NCBI GenBank assembly: GCA_046705265.1
Contig: JBJKQL010000116.1
Location: 1-14,069 of the forward strand
Source: JAJYTL01 sp046705265
GTDB lineage: Bacteria > Pseudomonadota > Alphaproteobacteria > Ferrovibrionales > Ferrovibrionaceae
Direction of reading: 5' to 3'
Length of the DNA: 14,069 nt
Shown piece after piece: positions 14,065 to 14,069 of this stretch (position 1 is the stretch's first letter; each line of letters opens with the position of its first letter). A program made the translations under genes and the position numbers. A model generated the notes under the pieces. It was not told the origin of the DNA. It saw nothing but the letters and a program-made list of their open reading frames with translations, and made no database searches.

Positions 14065-14069
14065 AAAGA

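Noticed and set aside
1..14069. CRISPR array, tRNA, rRNA
   Set aside because: No regularly spaced repeats and no tRNA- or rRNA-like sequence were seen on reading the window.

Overview
The base composition is high-GC. Two direct-repeat boxes of the form GAAC-N7-GAAC (reverse complement GTTC-N7-GTTC) are present, the LexA operator form known from Alphaproteobacteria, and an imuA-imuB-dnaE2 mutagenesis cassette is complete. Together these point to an alphaproteobacterium, probably of the Hyphomicrobiales. The species cannot be fixed from the window.

Left part (1-4370), accessory and strongly decayed. A short remnant of a one-pass membrane protein (360-515) precedes an intact YqaE/Pmp3-like small membrane protein (555-746). 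On the minus strand lie a ChrR-type cupin gene broken by two frameshifts (1252-1886) and an unrecognised short gene that looks frameshifted (930-1206). Both are followed by a minus-strand hairpin-plus-U-tract terminator (771-792). A two-gene toxin-antitoxin operon follows, with a Phd/YefM-like antitoxin (1996-2343) and a zeta-type P-loop kinase toxin (2346-3014), a recognisable promoter and an operator-like palindrome. Then come an IS66 orfA scrap, a pair of 22-bp tandem repeats, an unrecognised 90-aa protein, and about 450 bp with two hairpins but no convincing gene.

Middle (4370-8276). A small protein with a twin-arginine-type N-terminus and a GMC-family flavin dehydrogenase form a two-gene operon, probably an exported sugar or alcohol dehydrogenase. 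The dehydrogenase frame is interrupted by one TAG at a place where Trp is expected. After it lie a dead IS110 transposase N-terminus and an intact SRAP/HMCES-type DNA-protein crosslink protein (6867-7547). Convergent to that is a VapBC toxin-antitoxin pair in which both genes are frameshifted. The vapC shift is explained exactly by a 5-bp tandem duplication and the vapB shift by one extra base.

Right part (8466-13963), intact. imuA, imuB and dnaE2 overlap one another as an SOS-induced translesion-synthesis operon behind a LexA box. ImuB is the polymerase-like bridge, DnaE2 the error-prone polymerase and ImuA the RecA-like accessory. A second perfect LexA box lies at the very end (14050-14064), so the next gene outside the window is probably also SOS-controlled.

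Overall, a conserved DNA-damage module sits beside a graveyard of at least seven broken genes or IS scraps. No wholly new system is evident. The most unusual items are the slip-type vapC frameshift, the single nonsense codon in the GMC dehydrogenase, the Phd-zeta pairing, and the unassigned minus-strand gene at 930-1206.
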